Source: Lysobacter sp. Root690
Lineage (GTDB): Bacteria > Pseudomonadota > Gammaproteobacteria > Xanthomonadales > Xanthomonadaceae
DNA length: 60,031 bases
Direction of reading: 5' to 3'
NCBI RefSeq assembly: GCF_001427785.1
Contig: NZ_LMHM01000011.1
Coordinates: forward strand, 13,050 to 73,080
The notes under the pieces were generated by a model. That model was not told where the DNA came from. It saw only the letters and a list, made by a program, of their open reading frames with translations, and made no database searches. Positions 10,294 to 19,774 of the stretch are shown piece by piece (the first letter of the stretch is position 1; the number at the start of each line of letters is the position of its first letter). The translations under genes were made by a program, and so were the position numbers.

Positions 10294-11514
10294 TCAACCC
10301 AAGGCATACGGCATCACCTCCATCACCGTCCCCTCCTGCAACCGCTGCGGCCCCTCCGGCACCACCATCAGCGCATCGGAATCGGCCGCCGCGCGCAGCC
10401 GGTGCGAGCCGGTGGCCGGATTGGGATCGACCCGCAATACCCCGTCGTCGTCGCTGAGCAGGCGCGCGCGGATGAATTCGCGCCGCGGATGGGTTTTCTC
10501 GATCGATCCGACCAGCCGCGCGCGCCACACCGGGCGCGGTTCGGCGCGGCCTTGCAGCCCGTCGATCAGGGCGCGGCCGAAGCTCAGGTAGGTCGCCATC
10601 ACCGACACCGGATTGCCCGGCAAACCCAGCATGCGCGCCTGGTCCATGCTGCCGAACAGCAGCGGCATGCCCGGGCGCATCTTCACTTTCCAAAAATGGA
10701 TCGCGCCGAATTCGCCGAGCACCGCGGGGATGTGGTCCTTCTCGCCGGCCGACACCGCGCCGCAGGTGAACACCAGATCGAACGCGCAGGCGGCGTCGCG
10801 CAACGCGATCTCGACCTGCTTGGGATCGTCAGGCAAGCGCGGCCACGCGGTCGGTTCCAGACCGTCGGCGCGCAGCAGCCCCATCAGCAGATCGCGATTG
10901 CTGTCGTAGATCTGCCCCGGCGCCAGCGGCATGCCCGGTTCGACCAGTTCATCGCCGCTGGTGAACACCGCGACCGTGGGTTTGCGCCGCACTTCCAGCG
11001 AGGCCAGCCCCAGCGAGGCCGCCAGCGACACCCGCGCGGGCGTGAGCAGCTGCCCGGCGCGCAGCACGCGCTCGCCTTCGCGCACGTCTTCACCGGCGTA
11101 GCGCACGTTCTGGCCGAGCGCCGTCGCCGGCACCCATACGCGATCGCCGTCGATGCGCACGTTTTCCTTGATCGCCACGGTGTCGGCGCCGGCCGGCAAC
11201 GGCGCGCCGGTGGTGATGCGCACGCATTGGCCCGCGCCCAGGCTCAAGCCGGCGGTGAGACCGGCGAATTGTTCGCCGACCAGGACCAGCGCGGTGTCGT
11301 CGCCGTCGAGATCGGCGTGACGCAGGGCGAACCCGTCCATCGCGCTGTTGTCGAACGGCGGCAGCGACAGCGGCGCGTCCACATCCTGCGCGAGCACGCG
11401 GCCGTGGCAACGCGGCAACGACAGGGACTCGGTGGCGAGCCGATGCGCGGCGGCGACCTCGGCGACGATCGCCATGGCGTCGTCGAACAGCAGGCCGGTG
11501 GGGAAATCGCTCAT
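10294..11514 (-). CDS. moeA: molybdopterin molybdenumtransferase
   Basis: Inserts molybdate into adenylylated molybdopterin to give molybdenum cofactor; cytosolic dimer. The 406 residues carry the MoeA arrangement: N-terminal domains with LPPFDNSAMDGFALR (about 47-61), the MPT-binding core with FTSGDELVEPG and GAVSAGEKDH, the loop GLPGNPVSVMATY, and the C-terminal beta domain. The start MSDFPTGLLFDDA is the natural family N-terminus. It sits 63 bases downstream of mobA and 187 bases upstream of moeB on the same strand, with the hairpin pair in that last gap. Confidence 0.96.
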   Translation of the reverse strand: MSDFPTGLLFDDAMAIVAEVAAAHRLATESLSLPRCHGRVLAQDVDAPLSLPPFDNSAMDGFALRHADLDGDDTALVLVGEQFAGLTAGLSLGAGQCVRITTGAPLPAGADTVAIKENVRIDGDRVWVPATALGQNVRYAGEDVREGERVLRAGQLLTPARVSLAASLGLASLEVRRKPTVAVFTSGDELVEPGMPLAPGQIYDSNRDLLMGLLRADGLEPTAWPRLPDDPKQVEIALRDAACAFDLVFTCGAVSAGEKDHIPAVLGEFGAIHFWKVKMRPGMPLLFGSMDQARMLGLPGNPVSVMATYLSFGRALIDGLQGRAEPRPVWRARLVGSIEKTHPRREFIRARLLSDDDGVLRVDPNPATGSHRLRAAADSDALMVVPEGPQRLQEGTVMEVMPYALG

Positions 11515-11577
11515 GGCTGGGGACTCATCGAAGACATGTGGATTGAGGGAGAGGCGGTCGCCGCCGGCAAGGATGGT

Positions 11578-12204
11578 TCAGTGCTGATCCGTCGGCGGAT
11601 CGCAGCGCTCCGGACCGGCCTGGGAGTCGGCCTGAAACCCGGCCGCGGCCAGATCGTCGAGCGTATTGAGATTGCCGAAGCGTAGGCCATCCAGACGCAG
11701 CGCGGCCATGCCGAGTGCGGCCTGCAGCGCGCGCACGGCCAGCGCGCGGCGTCGCAAGGCCACGGCGAGGGCTGCGCGCAGCGGCGCGACCGGCCACAAC
11801 GCGAACAAGGGCTGCACGCCGTCGTCGTCGATCGCGTACGCACCCTGCCCGGTTTGCGCGGCGATCAGTGCCGACAACAGGTGTTCGTCGAGGTTGACCG
11901 CATCGACCGGCAAGGTGAACAACCATGGCGTCGCGCAGGCACCGACCAGCGCAGCGAGACCGCCGAGCGGCCCCAGGTCGGGCTCGGCATCGGCGAGCGC
12001 TTGCAGACCGTGCGCGGCATAACGCGCGTGATCGCGATTGGCGCTGACCCACACCTGCGCGACCTGCGGTGAGTACACGCGCGCCAAGCGCAGCACCTGC
12101 GCTTCGCCGTCGCGTTGCAACCAGGCTTTGTCGAGTCCGCCCAAGCGCGAAGCGCGGCCGCCGGCGAGCAGGCCCAGGCTGAGATCGTTGCGCAGGACGG
12201 ACAT
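11578..12204 (-). CDS. mobA: molybdenum cofactor guanylyltransferase
   Basis: Joins GMP to Mo-molybdopterin, making the bis-MGD cofactor of DMSO-reductase-type enzymes. 208 residues from the ATG at 12204; a longer in-frame start at 12243 exists but adds an arginine/proline-rich leader. The nucleotidyltransferase signature is LLAGGRASRLGGLDK near residues 12-26, followed by DLGPLGGLAAL and the catalytic-site region TLPVDAVNL, where many homologues have CDxP. The C-terminal part is alanine/arginine-rich. Context with moeA and moeB supports the call. A general MobA-like NTP transferase is the alternative. Confidence 0.9.
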   Translation of the reverse strand: MSVLRNDLSLGLLAGGRASRLGGLDKAWLQRDGEAQVLRLARVYSPQVAQVWVSANRDHARYAAHGLQALADAEPDLGPLGGLAALVGACATPWLFTLPVDAVNLDEHLLSALIAAQTGQGAYAIDDDGVQPLFALWPVAPLRAALAVALRRRALAVRALQAALGMAALRLDGLRFGNLNTLDDLAAAGFQADSQAGPERCDPPTDQH

Positions 12205-12303
12205 GAGGCGGGTAGCGACTCGCGGCGGCGGACCTGAGCGCATTGTGCCTCCACGGCCGCAAACGCGGTGTCGTCGTGCCGGTGTCGTCGTGCGCCGCCG
12301 ACG

Positions 12304-12879
12304 CTACGGCGCGCTTGCAGCGAGTTCGGCCTGCCGCTGCCGCGCCTGTCGGACGTGCGCGACGATCTCGCCCCATGCCGCCTCCAACGCGGACGCGAAC
12401 CGTGGCGTGTTCGCGATCTCGGACACGGTCACGCCCGAACCGATCACGGGAATGCGCACGCACGCGGCGTCGATCAAATCGGCCGACATGGTGCAAAGAA
12501 TTTCCTTGAGCGCGTCGTCGGCGTGATGCGACTGGAACGCGGGATTGAACGCCGCCACGGGTTTGCCCCCGAACGGCGGATGCCCGACCAGCCAGTCGAG
12601 TGCGTTCTTGATCGTGCCGGTGACGCCGTGGGCGTATTCCGGGCTGACGACGATGATCGCCTCGGCGTCGGTGACGGCCTGCCACAGCGCCGCCACGGCC
12701 TGCGGGGGCCGCGATTCCAGATCGGGGTTGAACAGCGGCAATTCGCTCTCGCGTTCGAACGCGACCTCAGCCGGCGCCAGCGCGCGAGCCGCGCGCAACA
12801 AACCGGCGCTGAAGGACTGCGCGCGCAGGCTGCCGCACAGGCCCAGCAGCTTCATCGGACGTGCGCGCTCGACCGACAT
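12304..12879 (-). CDS. NADPH-dependent FMN reductase family protein
   Basis: Flavodoxin-fold oxidoreductase of 191 residues, or 183 if translation begins at the internal Met (12855), which lies directly before the first beta strand MKLLGLCGSLR. The FMN phosphate loop is GSLRAQSFS. The second flavin loop, SPEYAHGVTGTIKNALDWL at about 79-97, is characteristic of the azoreductase/chromate reductase group (ChrR, YieF, Azr). Such enzymes transfer two electrons from NAD(P)H to quinones or other acceptors. The gene lies 14 bases downstream of der on the same strand, so it may be read from the der transcript. The physiological substrate cannot be inferred. Confidence 0.9.
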   Translation of the reverse strand: MSVERARPMKLLGLCGSLRAQSFSAGLLRAARALAPAEVAFERESELPLFNPDLESRPPQAVAALWQAVTDAEAIIVVSPEYAHGVTGTIKNALDWLVGHPPFGGKPVAAFNPAFQSHHADDALKEILCTMSADLIDAACVRIPVIGSGVTVSEIANTPRFASALEAAWGEIVAHVRQARQRQAELAASAP

Positions 12880-12893
12880 GGGCGCGACGCGCC

Positions 12894-14294
12894 TTACTTG
12901 CCGCGCTTCACATGCCGGATCAGACGCTTCTTCTTCGCCACCTGCCGCTCGGTCAGCACGTTCTTCTTGCCTTCGTACGGGTTGCTGCTGTCCTTGAAGA
13001 TGAAGCGCACCGGCGTGCCGACCAGCTTGAAGCGCTTACGGAAGAAGTTTTCCAGATAGCGCTTATAGCTGTCGCTGAGCGTACGCAGGCGGGTGCCGTG
13101 GACGACGAAGGTCGGCGGGTTCAAGCCGGCCGGATGGGCGAAGCGCAGCTTGGCCACGTGCCCGCGCACCACCGGCGGCGGGTTGGTTTCGTAGGCGACT
13201 TCCATCGCCTTGGTGACTTCGCTGGTGCCGATCTCGGTGGTCGCCGAGGCGTGCGCGCGATGGATCGCGGAGAACAGCTCGCGCAGGCCGGAGCCGTGCT
13301 TGGCGCTGATCCGCACCGGTTCGGCCCATTCGACGAAGGCGAGCTTGCGCTTGAGCAGGTTTTCGGTCTGCTGGCGCTGGTATTCGGTCTGCCCGTCCCA
13401 CTTGTTGACCGCCACCACCAGGGCGCGGCCGGAGTCGAGCGCGTAGCCGAGCACGCTGGCGTCCTGATCGGTCACCCCTTCGCCGGCGTCGAGCATGACC
13501 ACCGCGACCTGGCAGTTTTCGATCGCCTGCAGGGTCTTGATGATCGAGAACTTCTCGACCGCTTCCTCGACCCGCGCCTTGCGCCGCACGCCGGCGGTAT
13601 CGACCAGGCGGTACAGACGGCCGTCGCGCTCCATGTCGATCGCGACCGAATCGCGGGTGGTGCCCGGCACTTCGGAGGCGATCATGCGTTCTTCGCCGAG
13701 CAGGCGATTGACCAGGGTCGACTTGCCCACGTTCGGGCGGCCGATGAAGGCCACGCGCATGCGCTTGGGATCGTTGTCGAGCTCGGTGGTCGTGCCCTCT
13801 TCGGGCAGACGGCCGTAGACCTCCGCCAGCAGTTCGTCGATGCCCTGGCGATGCGCCGACGACACCGCGATCGCGTCGCGGATGCCGTAACGGGCGAAAT
13901 CGTTGATCGCCTGACGCGCGTCGAGGCCGTCGGTCTTGTTGACCACCAGCAGGGTCGGCCGCGCGGTCTTGCGCAGCCAGGCGAGGATTTCGTCGTCGAG
14001 CGCGGACGCGCCTTCGCGGCCGTCGACCACGAACAGGACCAGATCGGCCTCCTCGGCGGCGGAACGGGCCTGGCGCGCGGTCGCGCCGGCCAGACCTTCG
14101 TCCACGCCGGCCATGCCGCCGGTGTCCACGATCGCGAATGGGCGCTGGCCTTCGGGCCGGCACACGCCGTAGTGGCGATCGCGGGTGACGCCGGGCTCGT
14201 CATGGACGAGCGCGTCGCGGGTACGCGTGAGCGCGTTGAACAGTGTGGATTTTCCGACGTTGGGACGGCCAACGAGGGCGACTAGGGGAAGCAT
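12894..14294 (-). CDS. der: ribosome-assembly GTPase Der (EngA)
   Basis: Essential double-GTPase needed for 50S ribosomal subunit maturation. The 466 residues contain two G domains with P-loops GRPNVGKS at 9-16 and again at 185-192. Switch and base-recognition motifs DTGG/NKTD (first) and DTAG/NKWD (second) follow, then a C-terminal KH-like domain from about residue 365 ending in a lysine-rich tail ([13 protein letters not shown]). All GTPase motifs are intact. It lies downstream of bamB in the conserved yfgM-bamB-der order, but here the bamB-der gap is 420 bases and contains a strong hairpin and flanking repeats, so der may be separately transcribed. Confidence 0.98.
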   Translation of the reverse strand: MLPLVALVGRPNVGKSTLFNALTRTRDALVHDEPGVTRDRHYGVCRPEGQRPFAIVDTGGMAGVDEGLAGATARQARSAAEEADLVLFVVDGREGASALDDEILAWLRKTARPTLLVVNKTDGLDARQAINDFARYGIRDAIAVSSAHRQGIDELLAEVYGRLPEEGTTTELDNDPKRMRVAFIGRPNVGKSTLVNRLLGEERMIASEVPGTTRDSVAIDMERDGRLYRLVDTAGVRRKARVEEAVEKFSIIKTLQAIENCQVAVVMLDAGEGVTDQDASVLGYALDSGRALVVAVNKWDGQTEYQRQQTENLLKRKLAFVEWAEPVRISAKHGSGLRELFSAIHRAHASATTEIGTSEVTKAMEVAYETNPPPVVRGHVAKLRFAHPAGLNPPTFVVHGTRLRTLSDSYKRYLENFFRKRFKLVGTPVRFIFKDSSNPYEGKKNVLTERQVAKKKRLIRHVKRGK

Positions 14295-14714
14295 GTTTGA
14301 GGAGCCAGGATTCGGGATTGGAGATTCGGGATTCGCAACCGCGCAGCGTGGAGGGGCGTTGCGCCCACTGGCTGCGACCAGGGTTGTTGAATCGATGTGG
14401 CGTACATAGTGCCAGAGCGGCCGGCAAGGCGTCGGTAAAACAGCCCAGGCACGGGGCTTCGCGGCTTAAAACTCGGGGTTAGCGGCTGCGTGGCTTGTAC
14501 AAGCTCTTATTCGCCGCAGCCAGGACAATCGGTGAAACTAAAACCCACGGCTTTACGGCCCACAGCGGGCAATGAAGCCCTCAATATCGAACGGCCCGGG
14601 TCGGCTCAGCCGATCCGGGCCGCGTGATTCCTCAGGCGGGTCCACTAGCCAATATCGCAGGCGACTAGCCCTGGGCTCTTGCCAATCCCGAATCCCAAAT
14701 CTCGAATCCCGGCC
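14295..14714. repeat. 420-base bamB-der gap flanked by inverted ATTCGGG heptads
   Basis: No gene. ATTCGGG heptads at about 14305-14336 and their complements at about 14681-14712 bracket the gap, with roughly 345 bases between them, much more than at the other heptad sites. The interior holds a GC-rich hairpin at 14592-14622 and otherwise nothing I can identify. The spacing suggests either that the two arms are independent or that something was inserted between them. Confidence 0.75.
14592..14622 (-). terminator. strong GC hairpin in the bamB-der gap
   Basis: CGGCCCGGGTCGGC and GCCGATCCGGGCCG form a 14-bp stem with one mismatch and a three-base loop. On the minus strand it would lie about 95 bases downstream of the bamB stop codon and 300 bases upstream of der. 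It lacks a following T-run, so termination would be inefficient or Rho-dependent. Attenuation is possible. Confidence 0.5.
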
Positions 14715-15950
14715 TCACTGCAGCTTGAACGCCGTCAGTTCGCCCTTGACGTTCTGCACGATCAGCACGCCGTCGGCGACCACCGGAGCGGCCCGCAGCG
14801 ACTTGCCGCCGACGCGCTCGCGCGCGGCGAACTCGCCGGTGTCGAGCTTCATCCAGTGGATGTAGCCGTCGAAATCGCCGACCACCGCGTAATCGCCCTG
14901 CACGGCCGCGCCGGTCAGGTTGCGGCGCGCCAGCGAGGGCTGCGACCACAGCGCGCTGCCGCTCGAACGGTCCAGACCGTAGACGGTGCCGGTCGGGTCG
15001 CTGACGATCAGGCGATCGCTGGCCACGCCGACGCGGCCCGCGCCGCCGTGTTCGCTGACCCAGATCGGACGGCCGCTCGGCGCATCGATGGCGACGGTCT
15101 GCTTCTTGAAGCTGCTCGCGTACAGCACGGTGCCGTCCAGCACCGGGGTGCCGTCGACGTCGGCCATGCGGTCGAGTTCGCTGCGGCCTTCAGGCTGCGC
15201 GACCGGCTGGTCCCAGGTCGGACGGCCGTCGCTGGCGGCCAGCGCGCTGATCGTGCCGTCGTCGTTGCCGACGAACACGAAGCCCGGGCCGAGCGTCGGC
15301 GAACCGTTGCCGCGCAACGACAGCATCGGCACTTCATGGGTCCAGAACCAGCGACGCTCGCCGCTGGCGGCGTCGAACGCGGTTACCCGGCCGTCGTTGG
15401 AGCGCACGAACACCATGCCCAGGCCGATCGCCGGCGCGGCGATGACTTCGTTGGTGACCTTGGCGGTCCACTTCTCGGCGCCGGTGGCGGCGTCGAGCGC
15501 GATCACTTCGCCGTCCAGGCCGCCGATCACGACCAGGCCATCGCCCGCGCCGGGGCCGCCGGACAGGCTGATGTCCTTGTCCTTCTTGTCCTTGTCCTTG
15601 CGCTTGGGGATGTATTCCCAGACCTGCTTGCCGGTCTGCAGATCGTAGGCGTGCACGCCGCCCTTGATCGCCGCGGCGTAGACGCGGCCATCGGCCACGA
15701 CCGGGCCCTGGCGCACGCCGATGCGGTCCTCGCCCTTGCCGGCGTTGGTCGACCAGATCTTGTCGACCTTGACGCTGGCGGTGAAATCGCTGAGTTCGGC
15801 CGGCTCGTTGGGCTTGCCGTCGTCCTTCTTCTTGCCGCCGAACCAACCCTTGACCGTGGAGCAGCCGGCCAGCGCGAACGCGCACAGCACCACCGCGGCG
15901 ACGCGAACGGCCGGACGCAGGTTGCGACCGGTCTTCTGAGCTTGCTTCAT
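14715..15950 (-). CDS. bamB: outer-membrane assembly lipoprotein BamB
   Basis: Scaffold lipoprotein of the BAM complex, which inserts beta-barrel proteins into the outer membrane. 411 residues from the ATG at 15950. The signal peptide ends in the lipobox LAGC with Cys30 as the lipidated residue. The rest is an eight-bladed PQQ-like beta-propeller, seen as repeated units such as YALDLQTGKQVWEY and AFDAASGERRWFW. A lysine-rich linker (GGKKKDDGK) follows the lipobox. It starts two bases after the yfgM stop codon, so the two are almost certainly cotranslated. Length and order match the family. Confidence 0.96.
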   Translation of the reverse strand: MKQAQKTGRNLRPAVRVAAVVLCAFALAGCSTVKGWFGGKKKDDGKPNEPAELSDFTASVKVDKIWSTNAGKGEDRIGVRQGPVVADGRVYAAAIKGGVHAYDLQTGKQVWEYIPKRKDKDKKDKDISLSGGPGAGDGLVVIGGLDGEVIALDAATGAEKWTAKVTNEVIAAPAIGLGMVFVRSNDGRVTAFDAASGERRWFWTHEVPMLSLRGNGSPTLGPGFVFVGNDDGTISALAASDGRPTWDQPVAQPEGRSELDRMADVDGTPVLDGTVLYASSFKKQTVAIDAPSGRPIWVSEHGGAGRVGVASDRLIVSDPTGTVYGLDRSSGSALWSQPSLARRNLTGAAVQGDYAVVGDFDGYIHWMKLDTGEFAARERVGGKSLRAAPVVADGVLIVQNVKGELTAFKLQ

Positions 15951-15952
15951 CT

Positions 15953-16582
15953 TCAAGATTTGGCCTCGGGCTTGGCCGGCGTGCCGCCGGCTTCAATGAG
16001 CTTGAGTTCGAGCAGACGGCGACGCTGCGAAGCCTCGTCGAGCTTGCCGAGCGCGGCGCTGTAGTCGTTGCGGGCCAGATCGCTCTTGCCGAGCGCGAAC
16101 TGCGCGTCGCCGCGCACCTCGATCGCCATCGGCGAGGTCGATTTGCCGAGCAGCTTGACCGCTTCGGCCGGCTGCTTGGCGTCGATCAGCAGACGCGCCA
16201 GACGCTGGTTGACGATCTCGGCGATCGCCGCGTCTTCGGTCTTGATGCTGCGCAGGGTCGCGATCGCGGCGTCGCGCTGGTCGCTATCGACCTGCGACTT
16301 GGCCAGGTCGAGCTGGGCCAGGGTCTGGTAGGTCCCGGCCGGCAGCGCCTTGACCTTGGCCGCGGCGGTCTTGTCCTTGGCTTCGACCGCGTCGGCGGCG
16401 GCCTGGAACTGCGCCGCGGCCTTGCCGTGTTCTTCGAGCTGGTGGTTGCCCCACCACTTCCAGCCGCCGATCGCGGCCAGACCGAGGGCGATGCCACCGA
16501 TCAGGCCGGCGCCGTTGGCGCGCAACCACGCCAGTACGCGTTCGCTTTGTTCGTGTTCGTCGAGCAGGTCGTCTATCGCCAT
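15953..16582 (-). CDS. yfgM: YfgM-like membrane-anchored TPR protein
   Basis: 209 residues. A short cytosolic N-terminus with DDLLDEHEQSERVLAWLR precedes one transmembrane helix at about 25-42 (GLIGGIALGLAAIGGW), and a periplasmic tetratricopeptide-like domain follows. YfgM in E. coli is an ancillary subunit of SecYEG that works with PpiD in periplasmic chaperoning. It overlaps or abuts bamB and is separated from rodZ by 135 bases. In the usual gammaproteobacterial order hisS and ispG lie between rodZ and yfgM; here they are missing. The family is well conserved in the N-terminal 45 residues. Confidence 0.92.
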   Translation of the reverse strand: MAIDDLLDEHEQSERVLAWLRANGAGLIGGIALGLAAIGGWKWWGNHQLEEHGKAAAQFQAAADAVEAKDKTAAAKVKALPAGTYQTLAQLDLAKSQVDSDQRDAAIATLRSIKTEDAAIAEIVNQRLARLLIDAKQPAEAVKLLGKSTSPMAIEVRGDAQFALGKSDLARNDYSAALGKLDEASQRRRLLELKLIEAGGTPAKPEAKS

Positions 16583-16717
16583 GATGCGCCGTCGCTAAGC
16601 TGACTTGAACGCCCCAACGCCGCGCAACGCGCGAGGATGGGCCGTAATGGACCGGCCCGATGCCGCACTCGATGCAGCGTCGGGCCGATGAAGGTGTTCG
16701 CGGACCCGCGGCGCGGA

Positions 16718-17539
16718 TCAGTCGGAGACTGGCGCGAGGGAACCGTCAGAGGATAGCGTAAAGCGCGCGACGTTCGCGCGGCTGAACGGCGCCAGATCAA
16801 GCGGTTGGCCGGCGGCGCTGACTTCGACCGCGGCGGTGTTGCCCAGACGCACGCTGGCGACTTCGCCCGGGCCGTAGCTGCGCTCCTGGCCGGAGCCGAG
16901 GATGCCTTCTTCCAGTTTGCTGCCGTCGACGCCGACGATCTGCACCCAGCTGTCGCCGCTGAACTTCAGCACCAAGGTCTTAGCCGGCGCGGCCGCGGCC
17001 GGGGACGGCATGATCGAGGCGGTGACCGGGGTGCGCTGCGGCGGGGTGGCCGACGACGGCTGCGCGGCCGGCAACGCGGTGTTGGCCGTGCCCGGCGCGA
17101 CCGCCGCCATGTCCAGCGACTGCACGGTGGAATTGCTGGCCGGATGACGGGTCGCGATCCAGATCGGCACCGCGATGGCCGCGGTCATGACGATGTAGAC
17201 GGCGCGGCGCGTGGTCTGTTCGAACACGCGGCGATAGCGCGGGGTGTGGGTGTGGCTGACGAGTTCGGACGGCGCGGTCGAAGCGACCGACGTGCCGCTG
17301 AGCTGGCTTTCCAGGTCGATGCCGACCAGTCGCGCATAGCTGCGCAACTGCCCGCGCACGAACACCGGCGCGCCCATGCTGGCGATGTCGTCGTTTTCCA
17401 GGGAATACACGACGCGCGCCGGCATTTTCAGCCGCGCGGCCACGTCTTCCACGGACAGCCCCGCGGCTTCGCGGGCCTGCTTGAGACGCGCGCCGCAGCT
17501 TCCGCTGCCTTCAGGCGCGAATTCGTTCGACTGCATCAT
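16718..17539 (-). CDS. rodZ: cytoskeletal transmembrane protein RodZ
   Basis: Connects MreB to the membrane and helps keep rod shape. 273 residues from the ATG at 17539, which overlaps the pilF stop by one base (TGATG); a GTG at 17542 is also possible. An N-terminal HTH_25/Cro-like domain (about 18-75: LKQAREAAGLSVEDVAARLKM) is followed by a transmembrane helix (113-130), a Pro/Ala/Thr-rich periplasmic linker and a C-terminal DUF4115 beta domain with FSGDSWVQIVGVDG. All expected parts are there. The stop-start overlap argues for translational coupling to pilF. Confidence 0.94.
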   Translation of the reverse strand: MMQSNEFAPEGSGSCGARLKQAREAAGLSVEDVAARLKMPARVVYSLENDDIASMGAPVFVRGQLRSYARLVGIDLESQLSGTSVASTAPSELVSHTHTPRYRRVFEQTTRRAVYIVMTAAIAVPIWIATRHPASNSTVQSLDMAAVAPGTANTALPAAQPSSATPPQRTPVTASIMPSPAAAAPAKTLVLKFSGDSWVQIVGVDGSKLEEGILGSGQERSYGPGEVASVRLGNTAAVEVSAAGQPLDLAPFSRANVARFTLSSDGSLAPVSD

Positions 17540-18414
17540 CACTTACCGCCATCCCCTATTCCGGAGCCCTGCGTGTCAGGGAACTCCGCCCTCATTCGCT
17601 GAACGTATCTCGCGGCGGCAGCCGTGTCGCCGAGTTTTTGTTCGATCTGTGACGCAGTCATCAGCGCTTCAGCTGAAATAGGCTCAATGGCCAGTCGCCG
17701 TTCAGAAAACGCCCGCGCTTCGAAGGCCTTGCCCAGGCGCAACTGACGCTTGGCCATCGCGCTCAGCGCGAGTGTGGATTTGGGATCGAGCGACAGCGCC
17801 AGGCGCAGGTCCTGGTCGGCGCGATCGTTCTGGCCGAGCTTGTCGGCGCAGGCGCCGCTGTTGGCCAGCGCCACCGCCGGACTGCCGTAGCGCGGATCGG
17901 CCAGGGTGCGGTCGAAATAGCTCATCGCCTCGGCCGCGCGGTTGTTGTCGCACAGCCACACGCCGTAATTGTTGAGCGCGGCGCCGCGATCAGGCGCGTA
18001 CTCGGCGGCCTTGCGGTAGTAACCGCCGGCGTCGGCGGTCTTGCCGTCCATCTCGGCCATGACCGCCATCAGGCTGTAGGCCTCGGCCGATTTGGAATCG
18101 ATCTGCAACGCCTGCTTGAGTTCCGAGCGCGCCTTGTCGCGGTCACCGGATTCCAGGTAACGCTGGGCCGACTGGACCCGGCCCTGCGCGGCGGCCGCGC
18201 CGTCGACGCCCTTGCGCCGATCGCCGACGTCGTACTCCACCGCGGTCTGCTTGAAGCCTTTGCGGTCCATCTTCGGGCGGATGAAGCTCAGCCGGTTGCA
18301 GGCGACGGTGGCGAACACGATCAGCGTCAGCAGGGCCAACAGGCGCAGCACACGTCCGCGGGCCGGGGCGTTGCGGTGGCTCAGACCGGACAGCACGGAA
18401 TCAAGCCGCGGCAT
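17539..18414 (-). CDS. pilF: type IV pilus biogenesis lipoprotein PilF/PilW
   Basis: Pilotin-type TPR lipoprotein that helps PilQ secretin reach and assemble in the outer membrane. 291 residues with a basic N-terminus, a hydrophobic segment and the lipobox ATVAC, giving lipidated Cys39. About six TPR-like helical pairs follow (for example [20 protein letters not shown] and [17 protein letters not shown]). The predicted signal sequence is preceded by about 24 residues, longer than usual; an internal start is possible. It overlaps the rlmN 3' end by 14 bases. Pilin genes are not in the window. Confidence 0.92.
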   Translation of the reverse strand: MPRLDSVLSGLSHRNAPARGRVLRLLALLTLIVFATVACNRLSFIRPKMDRKGFKQTAVEYDVGDRRKGVDGAAAAQGRVQSAQRYLESGDRDKARSELKQALQIDSKSAEAYSLMAVMAEMDGKTADAGGYYRKAAEYAPDRGAALNNYGVWLCDNNRAAEAMSYFDRTLADPRYGSPAVALANSGACADKLGQNDRADQDLRLALSLDPKSTLALSAMAKRQLRLGKAFEARAFSERRLAIEPISAEALMTASQIEQKLGDTAAAARYVQRMRAEFPDTQGSGIGDGGK

Positions 18415-19750
18415 CGCCGACGCTCCCGTCGGGCTGGCTCAGGCCCTGGGCCTGCAGTTGCTTGCGGAATTCGGCCTGGCGCCGGGTGCGGTCCATGACC
18501 TGGCCCTTGAGCTGCCCGCAAGCCGCGTCGATGTCGTCGCCGCGGGTGCGGCGCACCGGCGCGATCATGCCGGCGTCGTTGAGCAGCTTCTGGAACGCGC
18601 GGATCGCGACTTCGTCGGGGCGCTCGAAACGGGTGCCCGGGAACGGGTTGAACGGGATCAGGTTGACCTTGGCCGCGTCCTTCATCTGCACCGCGTTGTC
18701 GAACTGGCGCAGCAAGCGCACCAGTTGCCGCGCGTGGGTCGGCTGGTCGTTGACGCCCTTCATCAGGGTGTATTCGAACGTCACCGAGGTGCCGCGCTTG
18801 CGCAGCGCATAGCGCACGCAGGCTTCCATCAGTTGTTCGATCGGGTATTTCTTGTTGAGCGGCACCAGTTCGCTGCGCAGCTCGTCGTTGGCCGCGTGCA
18901 GCGACACCGCCAGCGACACGTCGCTGACTTCGCCGAGCTTGTCGATCATCGGCACCATGCCGGCGGTCGACAGGGTCACGCGCTTGTTGGCCAGGCCGTA
19001 GCCCAGGTCGTCGCGCATGATGCTCATGGCGCGCACGACGTTGTCGAAATTCATCAGCGGCTCGCCCATGCCCATCATCACCACGTTGGTGAGCTTGCGC
19101 TGCTGATGCGGGACGTTGCCGAGGTGACGCGCCGCTACCCAGACCTGGCCGATGATCTCGGCGGTCGACAGGTTGCGGTTGAAGCCCTGGGTCGCGGTCG
19201 AACAGAACTGGCAGTTCAAGGCGCAACCGACCTGCGAGGACACGCACAGCGTGCCGCGGCCCTTGTCGGGAATGAACACCGCCTCGATCGCGTTCTTGGC
19301 GTCCATGCCGAGCAGCCACTTGTGGGTGCCGTCGGTGGAAGGCTTGTCGAAAATGACCATCGGCGCGCGCACTTGCGCGTGCTCTTCGAGCTTGGCGCGC
19401 AGCACCTTGCCCAGGTCGGTCATGTCGTGGAAATCCGTGACGTAGCGGTGATGGATCCACTTCATCACCTGATGCGCGCGGTAGCGCTTCTCGCCCAGGG
19501 TCTGCTCGAAGAAATCCTCGAGCTGGGTGCGGTCGAGATCGAACAGATTGGTCTTGCCGTTGTCGGGCACGAAGACGCCGGCCGAAGCCGGCGCCTTCGC
19601 GCTTTCAACGTTCGTGCTTTCACTGTTCGAGCGGTCGACGCTTGAACCGTCGACTTGCGTGATCGCGATCGGCGCGCGCGCAACGGGTTCCGTCGAGGGC
19701 GTGTCGCCGAGCAGCGGAAGGTCGTTGGCGTTGTCGCGGATATCGTTCAC
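18401..19750 (-). CDS. rlmN: dual-specificity 23S rRNA/tRNA (adenine C2)-methyltransferase
   Basis: Radical SAM enzyme that methylates A2503 of 23S rRNA and A37 of some tRNAs. 449 residues with the [4Fe-4S] motif C176-A-L-N-C180-Q-F-C183. The two-step mechanism's second cysteine lies in [11 protein letters not shown] near residue 414, so both catalytic cysteines are present. The first 65 residues are a disordered Ser/Thr/Ala-rich extension not found in the 384-residue E. coli enzyme; the family core starts at [17 protein letters not shown] later start would remove it, but no good in-frame alternative has a ribosome binding site I can see. Downstream of ndk by 24 bases. Confidence 0.96.
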   Translation of the reverse strand: MNDIRDNANDLPLLGDTPSTEPVARAPIAITQVDGSSVDRSNSESTNVESAKAPASAGVFVPDNGKTNLFDLDRTQLEDFFEQTLGEKRYRAHQVMKWIHHRYVTDFHDMTDLGKVLRAKLEEHAQVRAPMVIFDKPSTDGTHKWLLGMDAKNAIEAVFIPDKGRGTLCVSSQVGCALNCQFCSTATQGFNRNLSTAEIIGQVWVAARHLGNVPHQQRKLTNVVMMGMGEPLMNFDNVVRAMSIMRDDLGYGLANKRVTLSTAGMVPMIDKLGEVSDVSLAVSLHAANDELRSELVPLNKKYPIEQLMEACVRYALRKRGTSVTFEYTLMKGVNDQPTHARQLVRLLRQFDNAVQMKDAAKVNLIPFNPFPGTRFERPDEVAIRAFQKLLNDAGMIAPVRRTRGDDIDAACGQLKGQVMDRTRRQAEFRKQLQAQGLSQPDGSVGDAAA

Positions 19751-19774
19751 TGCATTACTCGATGTACGTGCGGC

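Noticed and set aside
14337-14680. tRNA or other structured RNA gene in the bamB-der gap
   Set aside because: No cloverleaf, no T-loop GTTCGA-type motif, and only one simple hairpin.
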